Below are positions 24,176 to 31,647 of a DNA stretch of 35,409 bases, one piece after another. The DNA comes from an uncultured Lachnospiraceae bacterium (lineage in GTDB: Bacteria; Bacillota; Clostridia; Lachnospirales; Lachnospiraceae). The position numbers were made by a program, and so were the translations under genes. The stretch spans positions 1 through 35,409 of the forward strand of contig URRW01000026.1 in the NCBI GenBank assembly GCA_900550285.1. Direction: 5' to 3'. Each line of letters opens with the position of its first letter. Within the stretch, counting starts at the first letter, position 1. The notes beneath the pieces are model-generated. The model saw nothing but the letters and a program-made list of their open reading frames with translations. It did no database searches and had not been told where the DNA came from.

Positions 24176-25788
24176 TACGGATTTCACAGATGAAGCTTGC
24201 GCCGGGACATTCCCGGGAGGATCTGTATGAAAAGGCTGCAAAGCTGTTACATATCAAAAAAGAGCAGATTACAGAGCTGACGGTCTGCCGCCAGTCGATC
24301 GACGCCCGCAAAAAGCCGGACGTCCGGCTGATCTATGTGGTGGACGTGTCGGTTTCCGGCATTTCGGAGCAAAAATGCGTCCAGCGCTGTAAGGGGAAGG
24401 ATATTTCGATCGTTACCCGGAAGCGGTACGCCTTTCCGGAGCCGGGCGTGCGTCCGATGAAGCACCGCCCCGTCATCATCGGTACGGGCCCCGCAGGGCT
24501 GTTTTGCGGCTATGAGCTGGCGATCCACGGCTATTGCCCGATCTTACTGGAACGGGGACAGGCGGTGGAGCAGCGCTGCAAGGATGTGGAGGCGTTCTGG
24601 AATGGCGGCGCGCTGGATCCGGAATCCAATGTCTCCTTCGGAGAAGGCGGCGCGGGAACCTTTTCGGACGGGAAGCTCAATACGCTCATCAAGGATAAGG
24701 ACGGGCGCGGCAGGGAGGCGCTTTCCATATTTGTAAAGCACGGTGCGCAGCCGGAGATTTTATATGAAGCAAAGCCCCATATCGGGACGGACATTTTAAC
24801 GGGCGTGGTCGCAGCCATGAGGAAAACGATCCTTTCCTGCGGCGGCGAGGTGCGCTTTGGCACGCGGGCAGACGGCATCCGCACAGAAAACGGGCGGCTG
24901 ACGGGTATTTTCCTTTCGGACAAAACGGTGCTGGAAACGGAGATCGCGGTGCTGGCGATCGGGCACAGCGCCCGGGATACGTTTGAAGCGCTTTTGGAGG
25001 ACGGGCTTTATATGGAGCCGAAGGCATTTGCCGTGGGGCTGCGCGTGGAGCATCCCCAGAAGCTCATCAACCTTTCCCAGTACGGCGATGCGTCCCCCAA
25101 ACATCTTTCCGCCGCGCCCTATAAGGTGACGGCAAAGGCGGACGACGGCAGGGGCGTGTATTCCTTCTGCATGTGCCCCGGCGGCTATGTAGTCAACGCC
25201 AGCAGCGAGCCGGGACGCACGGCGGTCAACGGCATGAGCTACAGCGGCCGAGACGGCAAAAACGCCAACAGCGCGATCATCGTTTCCGTTACGCCGGAGG
25301 ATTTTGGAGCCGACGGCCCTCTTTCCGGCATCGCCTTCCAGCGCCGTCTGGAAGAGGCGGCGTGGAGGGCAGGGCAGGGAGCGGTTCCGGTGCAGCGCTA
25401 CGGCAGCTTTTCTGACAGGGCGTCCTCCGGACATATTCCGGCGGATTTTGCCCCTGCGATCCGGGGACAGTGGAAAGAGGCGGACACGGCGTCTGTTTTG
25501 CCGCCGGAGCTCAAAAAAGCCTTTGAGGACGGGATGGAACAGTTTGGGCGGATGATCGCAGGCTTTGACGATGAGAACGCCTTTGTGTCCGGCGTGGAAA
25601 GCCGCACCTCGTCGCCGGTACGCATCAGCCGGGACGAAACGCTGCAGGCAAATATCCGGGGCGTCTATCCCTGCGGGGAGGGAGCCGGTTATGCGGGCGG
25701 CATCACGTCGGCGGCGATGGACGGCATGCGGGTGGCAGAAACGATCGCTGCAGCATGGGCGCCCTTTGAAATGAGGAATGGAGATTAG
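24172..25788 (+). CDS. COG2509-type FAD-dependent dehydrogenase
   Basis: 538-residue uncharacterised FAD-dependent protein. A roughly 90-residue N-terminal part (MIRISQMKLAPGHSREDL, with the RQSIDARKKPDVRLIYVVDV segment) precedes the Rossmann site VIIGTGPAGLFCGYELAIHG near 102-120. The stretch SNVSFGEGGAGTFSDGKLNT is a strong signature of this family. The C-terminus has YPCGEGAGYAGGITSAAMDGMRVAE. Homologues are widespread in Clostridia but no activity is established to my knowledge. The ATG at 24172 overlaps the previous stop by four bases and has a GGGAGGACG site. A frame opening at 24103 overlaps the upstream gene and was rejected. Confidence 0.88.
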   Translation: MIRISQMKLAPGHSREDLYEKAAKLLHIKKEQITELTVCRQSIDARKKPDVRLIYVVDVSVSGISEQKCVQRCKGKDISIVTRKRYAFPEPGVRPMKHRPVIIGTGPAGLFCGYELAIHGYCPILLERGQAVEQRCKDVEAFWNGGALDPESNVSFGEGGAGTFSDGKLNTLIKDKDGRGREALSIFVKHGAQPEILYEAKPHIGTDILTGVVAAMRKTILSCGGEVRFGTRADGIRTENGRLTGIFLSDKTVLETEIAVLAIGHSARDTFEALLEDGLYMEPKAFAVGLRVEHPQKLINLSQYGDASPKHLSAAPYKVTAKADDGRGVYSFCMCPGGYVVNASSEPGRTAVNGMSYSGRDGKNANSAIIVSVTPEDFGADGPLSGIAFQRRLEEAAWRAGQGAVPVQRYGSFSDRASSGHIPADFAPAIRGQWKEADTASVLPPELKKAFEDGMEQFGRMIAGFDDENAFVSGVESRTSSPVRISRDETLQANIRGVYPCGEGAGYAGGITSAAMDGMRVAETIAAAWAPFEMRNGD

Positions 25789-25789
25789 C

Positions 25790-26647
25790 ATGAATTTACG
25801 GGATACGTTTCGGGACAAAAAAAGGATCGTCGTCAAGATCGGTTCTTCCTCCTTGCAGCATCCGGAAACCGGGGATATGGATTATATCCGGCTGGAGGTG
25901 CTTGTGCGGGAGCTGTGCAATTTAAAAAATCAGGGGAAGGATGTGACGCTCGTTTCGTCCGGCGCGATCGCTCAGGGCAAAAAGGCGGTGCGCGTCCTGC
26001 CAAAGGACTTGGAGCAAAATCCGATCGCGGTCAAGCAGGCGTGCGCGGCGGTGGGACAGGCGCGCCTTATGATGACCTATCAGAAGATCTTTTCGGAATA
26101 TAATCAGGTGGCGGCGCAGATCCTGATGACCCGTCATACCGTGGACAACGAGATGAACCGCACCAACGCCCAGAATACCTTTGAAGAGCTGTTTAAGCTG
26201 GGCGTGATTCCCATCGTCAACGAAAATGATACGGTGGCGACCCACGAGATCGAGATCGGGGACAACGACACGCTTTCCGCCATCGTGGCTTCCATGATCG
26301 GGGCGGATCTGCTCATCCTTCTTTCGGACATCGACGGGCTTTATACCGACGATCCCCGGAAAAATCCGGACGCCCGCTTTATCGAGACGGTGGAGCATCT
26401 GGACGAGACGTTTTTAAATATGGCGAAGGGCTCTACCGGAAGCAGCGTCGGGACGGGCGGAATGTCCACCAAGCTGAGCGCGGCGCAGATCGCGGCGGCT
26501 TCCGGCACGGATATGGTGATCGCCAACAGTAAGGACATCCGCGTGATCCACCGGATCATGGACGGGGAAAACTGCGGGACGGTTTTTCGATCTGAAAAGC
26601 AGGAGGGCTTTAACCTTCCGGCATTTGTTGCCGGACTGCACAAATAA
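25790..26647 (+). CDS. proB: glutamate 5-kinase, PUA-less form
   Basis: First enzyme of proline synthesis, phosphorylating L-glutamate. 285 residues, with the amino acid kinase fold only: VVKIGSSSLQ near 14-23, VSSGAIAQGKKAV near 54-66, NENDTVATHEIEIGDNDTLSAIVASMIGADLLILLSDIDGLY and GTGGMSTKLSAAQIAA. The E. coli enzyme is 367 residues because of a C-terminal PUA domain that is absent here, a known variant in Firmicutes. The ATG at 25790 sits one base after the previous stop with a GGAG site; an in-frame ATG at 25778 has poorer spacing. proA lies downstream but is separated by two other genes. Confidence 0.95.
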   Translation: MNLRDTFRDKKRIVVKIGSSSLQHPETGDMDYIRLEVLVRELCNLKNQGKDVTLVSSGAIAQGKKAVRVLPKDLEQNPIAVKQACAAVGQARLMMTYQKIFSEYNQVAAQILMTRHTVDNEMNRTNAQNTFEELFKLGVIPIVNENDTVATHEIEIGDNDTLSAIVASMIGADLLILLSDIDGLYTDDPRKNPDARFIETVEHLDETFLNMAKGSTGSSVGTGGMSTKLSAAQIAAASGTDMVIANSKDIRVIHRIMDGENCGTVFRSEKQEGFNLPAFVAGLHK

Positions 26648-26656
26648 GGAGGCATT

Positions 26657-26884
26657 ATGACAATCGATGAAAAAATCGCGCGCATCAACGCGCTTTACCA
26701 CAAATCCAAAACAGCGGAAGGGCTGACGGAGGCAGAAAAACAGGAGCAGGCGTCTTTGCGGAAAGAATTTATTGCCAACATCCGCCAGAATATCAAAAAC
26801 CAGCTGGATAACATCAGCATCCAGAATCCGGACGGTACGATCGAAAATCTGGGCGAGACCCATGGAAATAAGACGGCACACTGA
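26657..26884 (+). CDS. DUF896 (YnzC-like) small cytosolic protein
   Basis: 75-residue helical protein with the DUF896 signature: MTIDEKIARINALYHKSKTAEGLTEAEKQEQASLRKEFIANIRQNIKNQLDNISI. The family is best known from B. subtilis YnzC, a small helical-hairpin protein of unknown function. The ATG at 26657 follows an AAGGAGG site nine bases after proB. Its 3' end overlaps the next gene by about 23 bases. Its place between proB and 5-formyl-THF cyclo-ligase is not explained by function. Confidence 0.85.
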   Translation: MTIDEKIARINALYHKSKTAEGLTEAEKQEQASLRKEFIANIRQNIKNQLDNISIQNPDGTIENLGETHGNKTAH

Positions 26885-27500
26885 TTCAGCCGTTGGGGAG
26901 AAGCAGTCCTGTACGGACACAGACAGGCTGCGCGCCCTCGGAAAACAGGCGAGGGGGAGGCTGACCGGAAAAGAACGGGATCAAAAGGGCAAAAAAGCTG
27001 CCCAAAACCTGTGCGCCCTTTCGGAATGGCAGACGGCGGAGAGCATCCTGCTCTTTGTTTCCTTCGGGACAGAACTCGCGACCCGCAGGCTGTTGGAAAC
27101 GGCGCTTCTTCAAAAAAAGGCGGTGTACTGCCCGAAGGTATTTCCGGATGAAAAGCGGATGGAATTTTACCGGATCGGCGGGCCAGAAAAGCTAAAGCCG
27201 GGCTTTGGCGGGATTTTGGAGCCGCCGGAAGGAAAAGAGTGCTTTTTAGCCGGTAAAAGCGGCAGGGCGCTGATGGTCGTTCCGGGAACCGCCTTTGACC
27301 GGCAGGGAAACCGGATCGGCTACGGCGGCGGATATTATGACCGCTATGTGGGAGCGATCCCTGAAAAAAGCCGCCCGGTGCTGGCTGGGTTATGCTTTTC
27401 CTGTCAGCTGGCAGAGCGGATCGCAGCAAAAGCCCATGACGTCCGGATGGATCTGGTGGTAACGGAAAACGGGGCGATCCATGTCCCGTGTCAGGAATAA
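26862..27500 (+). CDS. 5-formyltetrahydrofolate cyclo-ligase
   Basis: ATP-dependent enzyme turning 5-formyl-THF into 5,10-methenyl-THF, returning a storage folate to use. 212 residues; the core includes LLFVSFGTELATRRLLETAL, VYCPKVFPDEKRMEFYRI and the signature PGTAFDRQGNRIGYGGGYYDRY with its Gly-rich nucleotide site. Start at 26862 is the best ATG in frame but has only a weak GGGCGAG site and overlaps DUF896 by 23 bases, so coupling is likely; the N-terminal 15 residues are poorly conserved. It is functionally linked to fhs and folD about 15 kb upstream. Its siting between proB and proA is unusual but plain in the sequence. Confidence 0.93.
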   Translation: MEIRRHTDSAVGEKQSCTDTDRLRALGKQARGRLTGKERDQKGKKAAQNLCALSEWQTAESILLFVSFGTELATRRLLETALLQKKAVYCPKVFPDEKRMEFYRIGGPEKLKPGFGGILEPPEGKECFLAGKSGRALMVVPGTAFDRQGNRIGYGGGYYDRYVGAIPEKSRPVLAGLCFSCQLAERIAAKAHDVRMDLVVTENGAIHVPCQE

Positions 27501-27502
27501 AG

Positions 27503-27549
27503 GGCGCATATCTTAGCGCATCAAAACGGTATGCGCCGGCGCATCAAAA
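27503..27549 (+). promoter_or_regulatory. repeat-rich leader before proA with alternative stems
   Basis: GGCGCATA (27503-27510) can pair with TATGCGCC (27530-27537). The latter can instead pair with the adjacent GGCGCAT (27538-27544), as the palindrome ATGCGCCGGCGCAT. Direct repeats GCGCATCAAAA lie at 27516-27526 and 27539-27549. The two stems exclude each other. There is no T-run, so any control would act on translation or protein binding rather than intrinsic termination. Confidence 0.4.
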
Positions 27550-27569
27550 TCGGATGGGAGGAGAGGCAT

Positions 27570-28817
27570 ATGACGGAACTGGTCCGGATGGGAAAACAGG
27601 CAAAAAAGGCGGCGTATCAGCTCGCCCTTTTGGATGCGGACACAAAAAACAGGGCGCTTTACGCCGCCGCGGAGGCGCTGGAAGCGCAGGCGGACGATAT
27701 TCTTTCGGAAAATGCAAAGGATCTGGAGACAGGCAGAAAAAACGGCATGTCCGAAGGGCTTTTGGATCGTTTGATGCTTGACCGCGCCCGGATTAGGGCG
27801 ATGGCGCAGGGGCTATGCCAGATCGCAGAGCTCCCGGATCCGGTCGGGGAGACGCTGGAGCGTTTCGTGCGGCCAAATGGTCTGGAAATCGAAAAAAGGC
27901 GCGTCCCGCTGGGGGTCATCGGCATCATTTATGAATCCCGTCCAAACGTGACGGCGGACGCCTTCGGTCTGTGCTTTAAATCCGGCAACGCCGTATTGTT
28001 AAAGGGCGGCAGCGACGCTTTGCATTCCAACATTGCCATTGAAACCGTATTGAGGCAGGCGCTGGGGCAGCAGGGGCTAAACCCGGACGCCGTGCAGCTT
28101 GTCCATTCGGCAGACCGGGCGGCAGCGCAGGAGCTGATGCGCTTAAACGGCTATGTGGACGTGCTCATCCCCCGGGGAGGCGCAGGGCTCATCCGCACCG
28201 TCGTGGAAAACAGCACCGTGCCCGTGATTGAAACCGGGACCGGGAACTGCCATATTTATGTGGACGAGGACGCGGACGTTGACAAGGCGGTTGCGGTAAT
28301 TTTAAATGCAAAGACCCAGCGGATCGGCGTATGCAACGCCTGCGAATCGCTGGTCGTACATGAAAGGATCCGGGAGAGGCTGCTGCCGCTTCTGTATCGT
28401 AAGCTGCGCGAAAGGAATGTGGAGATCCGCGCAGACGAGCGCGCCTTTTTGCCGGTGGAAGGCTGCACAAGGGCGCAGGAGAAAGATTTTGAAACCGAAT
28501 ATCTGGCGCTTATTTTATCGGTAAAGACGGTGGACTCGCTGGAAGAGGCGATCGGGCACATCAACCGCTGCGGCACCGGCCATTCGGAAGCGATCCTGAC
28601 GGAAAATCCCGCCCATGCGGACGCTTTTTTAAAGGGCGTGGATGCGGCGTGCGTCTATGTCAACGCGTCCACCCGCTTTACCGACGGCTTTGAGTTCGGC
28701 TTCGGCGCAGAAATCGGCATCAGCACCCAGAAGCTCCACGCCAGGGGGCCTATGGGCTTAAAGGAGCTGACCAGTTATAAATATACGATCTGCGGGGACG
28801 GACAGACCCGCAGCTGA
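27570..28817 (+). CDS. proA: glutamate-5-semialdehyde dehydrogenase (gamma-glutamyl phosphate reductase)
   Basis: Second step of proline synthesis, reducing gamma-glutamyl phosphate with NADPH. 415 residues, normal. The catalytic cysteine is C255 in GVCNACESLVVH. Other signatures: VPLGVIGIIYESRPNVTADAFGLCFKSGNAVLLKGG, VLIPRGGAGLIRTV, ETGTGNCHIYVDE, and the C-terminal ASTRFTDGFEFGFGAEIGISTQKLHARGPMGLKELTSYKY. Start at 27570 follows a GGGAGGAG site; the frame opening at 27531 has none. A repeat-rich 69-base leader precedes it. proC is not in the window. Confidence 0.97.
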   Translation: MTELVRMGKQAKKAAYQLALLDADTKNRALYAAAEALEAQADDILSENAKDLETGRKNGMSEGLLDRLMLDRARIRAMAQGLCQIAELPDPVGETLERFVRPNGLEIEKRRVPLGVIGIIYESRPNVTADAFGLCFKSGNAVLLKGGSDALHSNIAIETVLRQALGQQGLNPDAVQLVHSADRAAAQELMRLNGYVDVLIPRGGAGLIRTVVENSTVPVIETGTGNCHIYVDEDADVDKAVAVILNAKTQRIGVCNACESLVVHERIRERLLPLLYRKLRERNVEIRADERAFLPVEGCTRAQEKDFETEYLALILSVKTVDSLEEAIGHINRCGTGHSEAILTENPAHADAFLKGVDAACVYVNASTRFTDGFEFGFGAEIGISTQKLHARGPMGLKELTSYKYTICGDGQTRS

Positions 28818-28830
28818 AAGGAGACAGATG

Positions 28831-30060
28831 ATGAAACCCGTAATTGAAAAATTTCTTCGCTATGTAAAAATTGATACCCAGTCGCAGGAATCCGACTGCG
28901 TGCCCAGCACGGACAAGCAGAGGGATCTCGCGCGCCTTCTTGTAAAGGAGCTTCATGAAATGGGCGCGTCAGACGTGAGGTTTGACGAGGAGCACTGCTA
29001 TGTGTATGCAACGATCCCTTCCAATCTTCCGGAAGGGAAAAAGGCGCCTGTGATCGGCTTTATCGCCCATATGGATACGTCGCCCGCCGTCAGCGGCGCA
29101 GAGGTAAAGCCCCGCATTGTGGAATATCAGGGAGGCGACATCGTTTTAAACGAGGAAAAGCAGATCGTCCTTTCCGTGCAGGATAACCCGGAGCTTTCCC
29201 GCTTTGCCGGAAAGAGCCTGATCGTGACGGACGGGACGACGCTTCTTGGCGCGGACGACAAAGCCGGCGTGGCGGAGATCATGGCGTTTGCAGAATATGC
29301 GCTGACCCATCCGGATTTTGCGCACGGGACGATCCGCATCGGCTTTACCCCCGACGAGGAAGTGGGACGGGGCGTGGATTTCTTCGATGTGGAAGGCTTT
29401 GGGGCTGACTTTGCCTATACGGTGGACGGCGGCGATTTAGGCGAGCTGGAATATGAGAACTTCAACGCCGCGGGTGCAAAGCTTGTGGTACACGGCAGAA
29501 GCGTCCATCCGGGCAGCGCCAAAAACAAAATGTTAAACGCCATCCTTTTGGCGCAGGAATTCCAGAGCCTGCTTCCGATCCATGAGGATCCGGCTTCCAC
29601 GGAAGGCTACGAGGGCTTTTATCATGTAGACGCTATTTCCGGATCGGTGGAAGAGGTTACGGCAGAATATATTATCCGCGACCATGACCGGGAGAAGTTT
29701 GAGCAGAAAAAGGCGTTTTTTGCACAGTGCGCGGATTTTCTGAATGCAAAATACGGCAGACCGGTTTTTGAAGCCCGGATCCATGACAGCTATTACAACA
29801 TGAAAGAAAAGATCATGCCGGACAACGCCCATCTGATCGACAACGCGGTAAAGGCGATGGAGCAGGCGGGGGTTACTCCTGTAATTTCTCCCATCCGGGG
29901 CGGCACGGACGGCGCGCGCCTGTCCTTTATGGGGCTGCCCTGCCCGAACCTGTGCACCGGCGGCATGAATTATCACGGGCGCTATGAATATGTGTGCGCA
30001 GAATCCATGGAAGCCTGCGTGGAGATCATAAAAAATATCGTTTCGCTCTATGCAGAGTAA
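28831..30060 (+). CDS. pepT: peptidase T (tripeptide aminopeptidase)
   Basis: Cytosolic M20-family zinc tripeptidase, 409 residues from ATG 28831. AGGAG (28819-28823) lies seven bases before it; the ATG at 28828, just upstream, is only four bases away, so the true start could be either. Metal and catalytic motifs are visible: AHMDTSPA (His/Asp), LGADDKAG (bridging Asp), TPDEEVGRG (Glu pair), TVDGGDLGE and the C-terminal GGMNYHGRYE. The inserted dimerisation domain spans the middle (about 205-320). It is 13 bases after proA and probably in the same transcript. Confidence 0.95.
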   Translation: MKPVIEKFLRYVKIDTQSQESDCVPSTDKQRDLARLLVKELHEMGASDVRFDEEHCYVYATIPSNLPEGKKAPVIGFIAHMDTSPAVSGAEVKPRIVEYQGGDIVLNEEKQIVLSVQDNPELSRFAGKSLIVTDGTTLLGADDKAGVAEIMAFAEYALTHPDFAHGTIRIGFTPDEEVGRGVDFFDVEGFGADFAYTVDGGDLGELEYENFNAAGAKLVVHGRSVHPGSAKNKMLNAILLAQEFQSLLPIHEDPASTEGYEGFYHVDAISGSVEEVTAEYIIRDHDREKFEQKKAFFAQCADFLNAKYGRPVFEARIHDSYYNMKEKIMPDNAHLIDNAVKAMEQAGVTPVISPIRGGTDGARLSFMGLPCPNLCTGGMNYHGRYEYVCAESMEACVEIIKNIVSLYAE

Positions 30061-30086
30061 GAAACGCCGAAAGGATAAAAGAGCAG

Positions 30087-31532
30087 ATGATGTACGAAGC
30101 AATCGACTTTGACCAGATTGACATAACGGGAAATCCTCCGGAGGAGGAGCCTGCACGGCAGTATTATTTTATTGCGAAATGCCGCCAGTATGTAAAGCAG
30201 GAGAGCGAGGCGGCGGGGCACGGCTTAAGCGCTGCCGTCGTTACCTTCGGCTGCCAGATGAACGCCCGCGATTCCGAGAAGCTGTCCGGCGTTTTGGAAA
30301 ACGCAGGATTTACCCTCACAGACAGCGAGGAGGCGGATTTTGTCATTTACAATACGTGCACCGTGCGCGACAACGCCAATCAGCGGGTGTACGGAAGGCT
30401 GGGCTTCTGCAACAGCATGAAGCGCAAAAATCCCCACAAGCGGGTGGCGCTGTGCGGCTGCATGATGCAGGAGCCGTCCGTGATCGAAAAGATCCGCAAG
30501 AGCTACCGGTTCGTGGATCTGATCTTCGGGACGCACAATATTTTTAAATTCGCGGAGCTTTTGTGCCGGATGTTTGAATCAAACGGCATGGTCATCGACA
30601 TCTGGAAGGACACGGATCAGATCATGGAAGAGCTGCCGGTGGAGCGCAAATATCCGTTCAAATCCGGCATCAATATCATGTTTGGCTGCAACAACTTCTG
30701 TACCTACTGCATTGTGCCCTATGTGCGCGGCAGGGAAAAGAGCCGCCGTCCGGAAGAAATATTGGAAGAGATCCGGCGGCTTTCCGCAGACGGCGTTGTG
30801 GAGATCATGCTGCTTGGACAAAACGTAAACTCCTATGGGAAAAATCTGGAAAACGGCATGACCTTTGCGCAGCTTCTGCGCGAGGTGGAAAAAATTGACG
30901 GCATCGAGCGGATCCGTTTTATGACCTCCCATCCGAAGGATCTTTCGGACGAGCTGATTCAGGTCATGAAGGAATCCAAAAAGATCTGCCGCCATCTGCA
31001 TCTGCCCTTACAGTCCGGCTCCACAAAGATTCTGGAAGCTATGAACCGCCATTACACAAAGGAGCAGTTTATCGCGCTGGCAGAAAAGATCCGCCGGGAG
31101 ATCCCGGACATTTCCCTGACGACGGACATCATGGTAGGCTTTCCGGGGGAAACGGCAAAGGATGTGGACGATACGGTTGACGTGATCAAAAGGGTCGGCT
31201 TTGACAACGCCTTTACCTTTATTTATTCGCCCCGCACCGGGACGCCCGCCGCGGCGATGGAGCAGGTTTCAGAAGACGTTGTAAAGGAGGGCTTTGACCG
31301 GGTATTAAAGACCGTTCAGGATACGGCGCGGCAGCAGGTGGCGCGGCTTCAGGGACAGACCTTATCCGCCCTTGTGGAGGAGGTCAACGAACAGGACAGC
31401 TCCCTGATGACGGGACGGCTTTCCAACAATACGATCGTGCATTTCCCGGGGACAAAGGAGCTGATCGGAAAGATCGTGGACGTAACGTTGGAGGAGTGCC
31501 ACGGATTTTATTATACGGGGCATATGTGCTGA
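30087..31532 (+). CDS. miaB: tRNA-2-methylthio-N6-dimethylallyladenosine synthase
   Basis: Radical-SAM methylthiotransferase adding the 2-methylthio group to i6A37 of tRNAs. 481 residues. The N-terminal MTTase domain carries the cluster cysteines in TFGCQMN (C56), YNTCTVRDNANQ and LCGCMMQ; the radical-SAM motif has C201, C205 and C208 in GCNNFCTYCIVPYVRGREKSR. A C-terminal TRAM domain begins near residue 415. About 45 extra N-terminal residues precede the conserved core, as in many clostridial versions. The ATG 30087 follows AAAGGATAA; upstream ATG 29994 overlaps pepT. miaB-mutS-mutL is a frequent Firmicutes order. Confidence 0.95.
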   Translation: MMYEAIDFDQIDITGNPPEEEPARQYYFIAKCRQYVKQESEAAGHGLSAAVVTFGCQMNARDSEKLSGVLENAGFTLTDSEEADFVIYNTCTVRDNANQRVYGRLGFCNSMKRKNPHKRVALCGCMMQEPSVIEKIRKSYRFVDLIFGTHNIFKFAELLCRMFESNGMVIDIWKDTDQIMEELPVERKYPFKSGINIMFGCNNFCTYCIVPYVRGREKSRRPEEILEEIRRLSADGVVEIMLLGQNVNSYGKNLENGMTFAQLLREVEKIDGIERIRFMTSHPKDLSDELIQVMKESKKICRHLHLPLQSGSTKILEAMNRHYTKEQFIALAEKIRREIPDISLTTDIMVGFPGETAKDVDDTVDVIKRVGFDNAFTFIYSPRTGTPAAAMEQVSEDVVKEGFDRVLKTVQDTARQQVARLQGQTLSALVEEVNEQDSSLMTGRLSNNTIVHFPGTKELIGKIVDVTLEECHGFYYTGHMC

Positions 31533-31550
31533 AAAAATGTTTCCCTATAA

Positions 31551-31579
31551 TTTACACGATTTCAGATTTGTGGTATGAT
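31551..31579 (+). promoter_or_regulatory. sigma-A promoter for mutS
   Basis: TTTACA (31551-31556) and TATGAT (31574-31579) are 17 bases apart, each one mismatch from consensus. Transcription would begin near 31586, exactly where the hairpin described next begins. This gives mutSL their own promoter apart from miaB. A perfect TATAAT at 31546-31551 lacks a matching -35. Confidence 0.75.
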
Positions 31580-31585
31580 AAAATG

Positions 31586-31618
31586 CGGGTATGCGGCGAC
31601 GGCATATCCGTATTTTTC
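31586..31618 (+). promoter_or_regulatory. hairpin plus T-run in the mutS leader
   Basis: CGGGTATGC (31586-31594) pairs with GCATATCCG (31602-31610), nine pairs with one G-T and a seven-base loop, followed by TATTTTTC (31611-31618). It lies between the promoter and the mutS start and at the predicted 5' end of the mRNA. It may end transcripts early, end miaB read-through, or protect the 5' end. Distance from the predicted start is short for a terminator. Confidence 0.5.
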
Positions 31619-31647
31619 AATTTTACGGACGAAGGAGATATACATAG

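Noticed and set aside
24796..25836. A long minus-strand open frame opposite the COG2509-type FAD gene.
   Set aside because: Its predicted protein is rich in Arg, His and Pro without motifs and overlaps a well-supported flavoprotein.
31546..31551. Perfect TATAAT as a second mutS promoter.
   Set aside because: The hexamer 17 bases upstream (TATGTG) is a poor -35, and the TTTACA/TATGAT pair just after it is better.
31632..31645. AAGGAGATATACAT before mutS equals the T7/pET vector ribosome site, hinting at vector contamination.
   Set aside because: The flanking bases are native-looking (promoter, hairpin, mutS), the next bases differ from the vector (AGATG, not ATG), and a good Shine-Dalgarno site converges on this sequence by chance.
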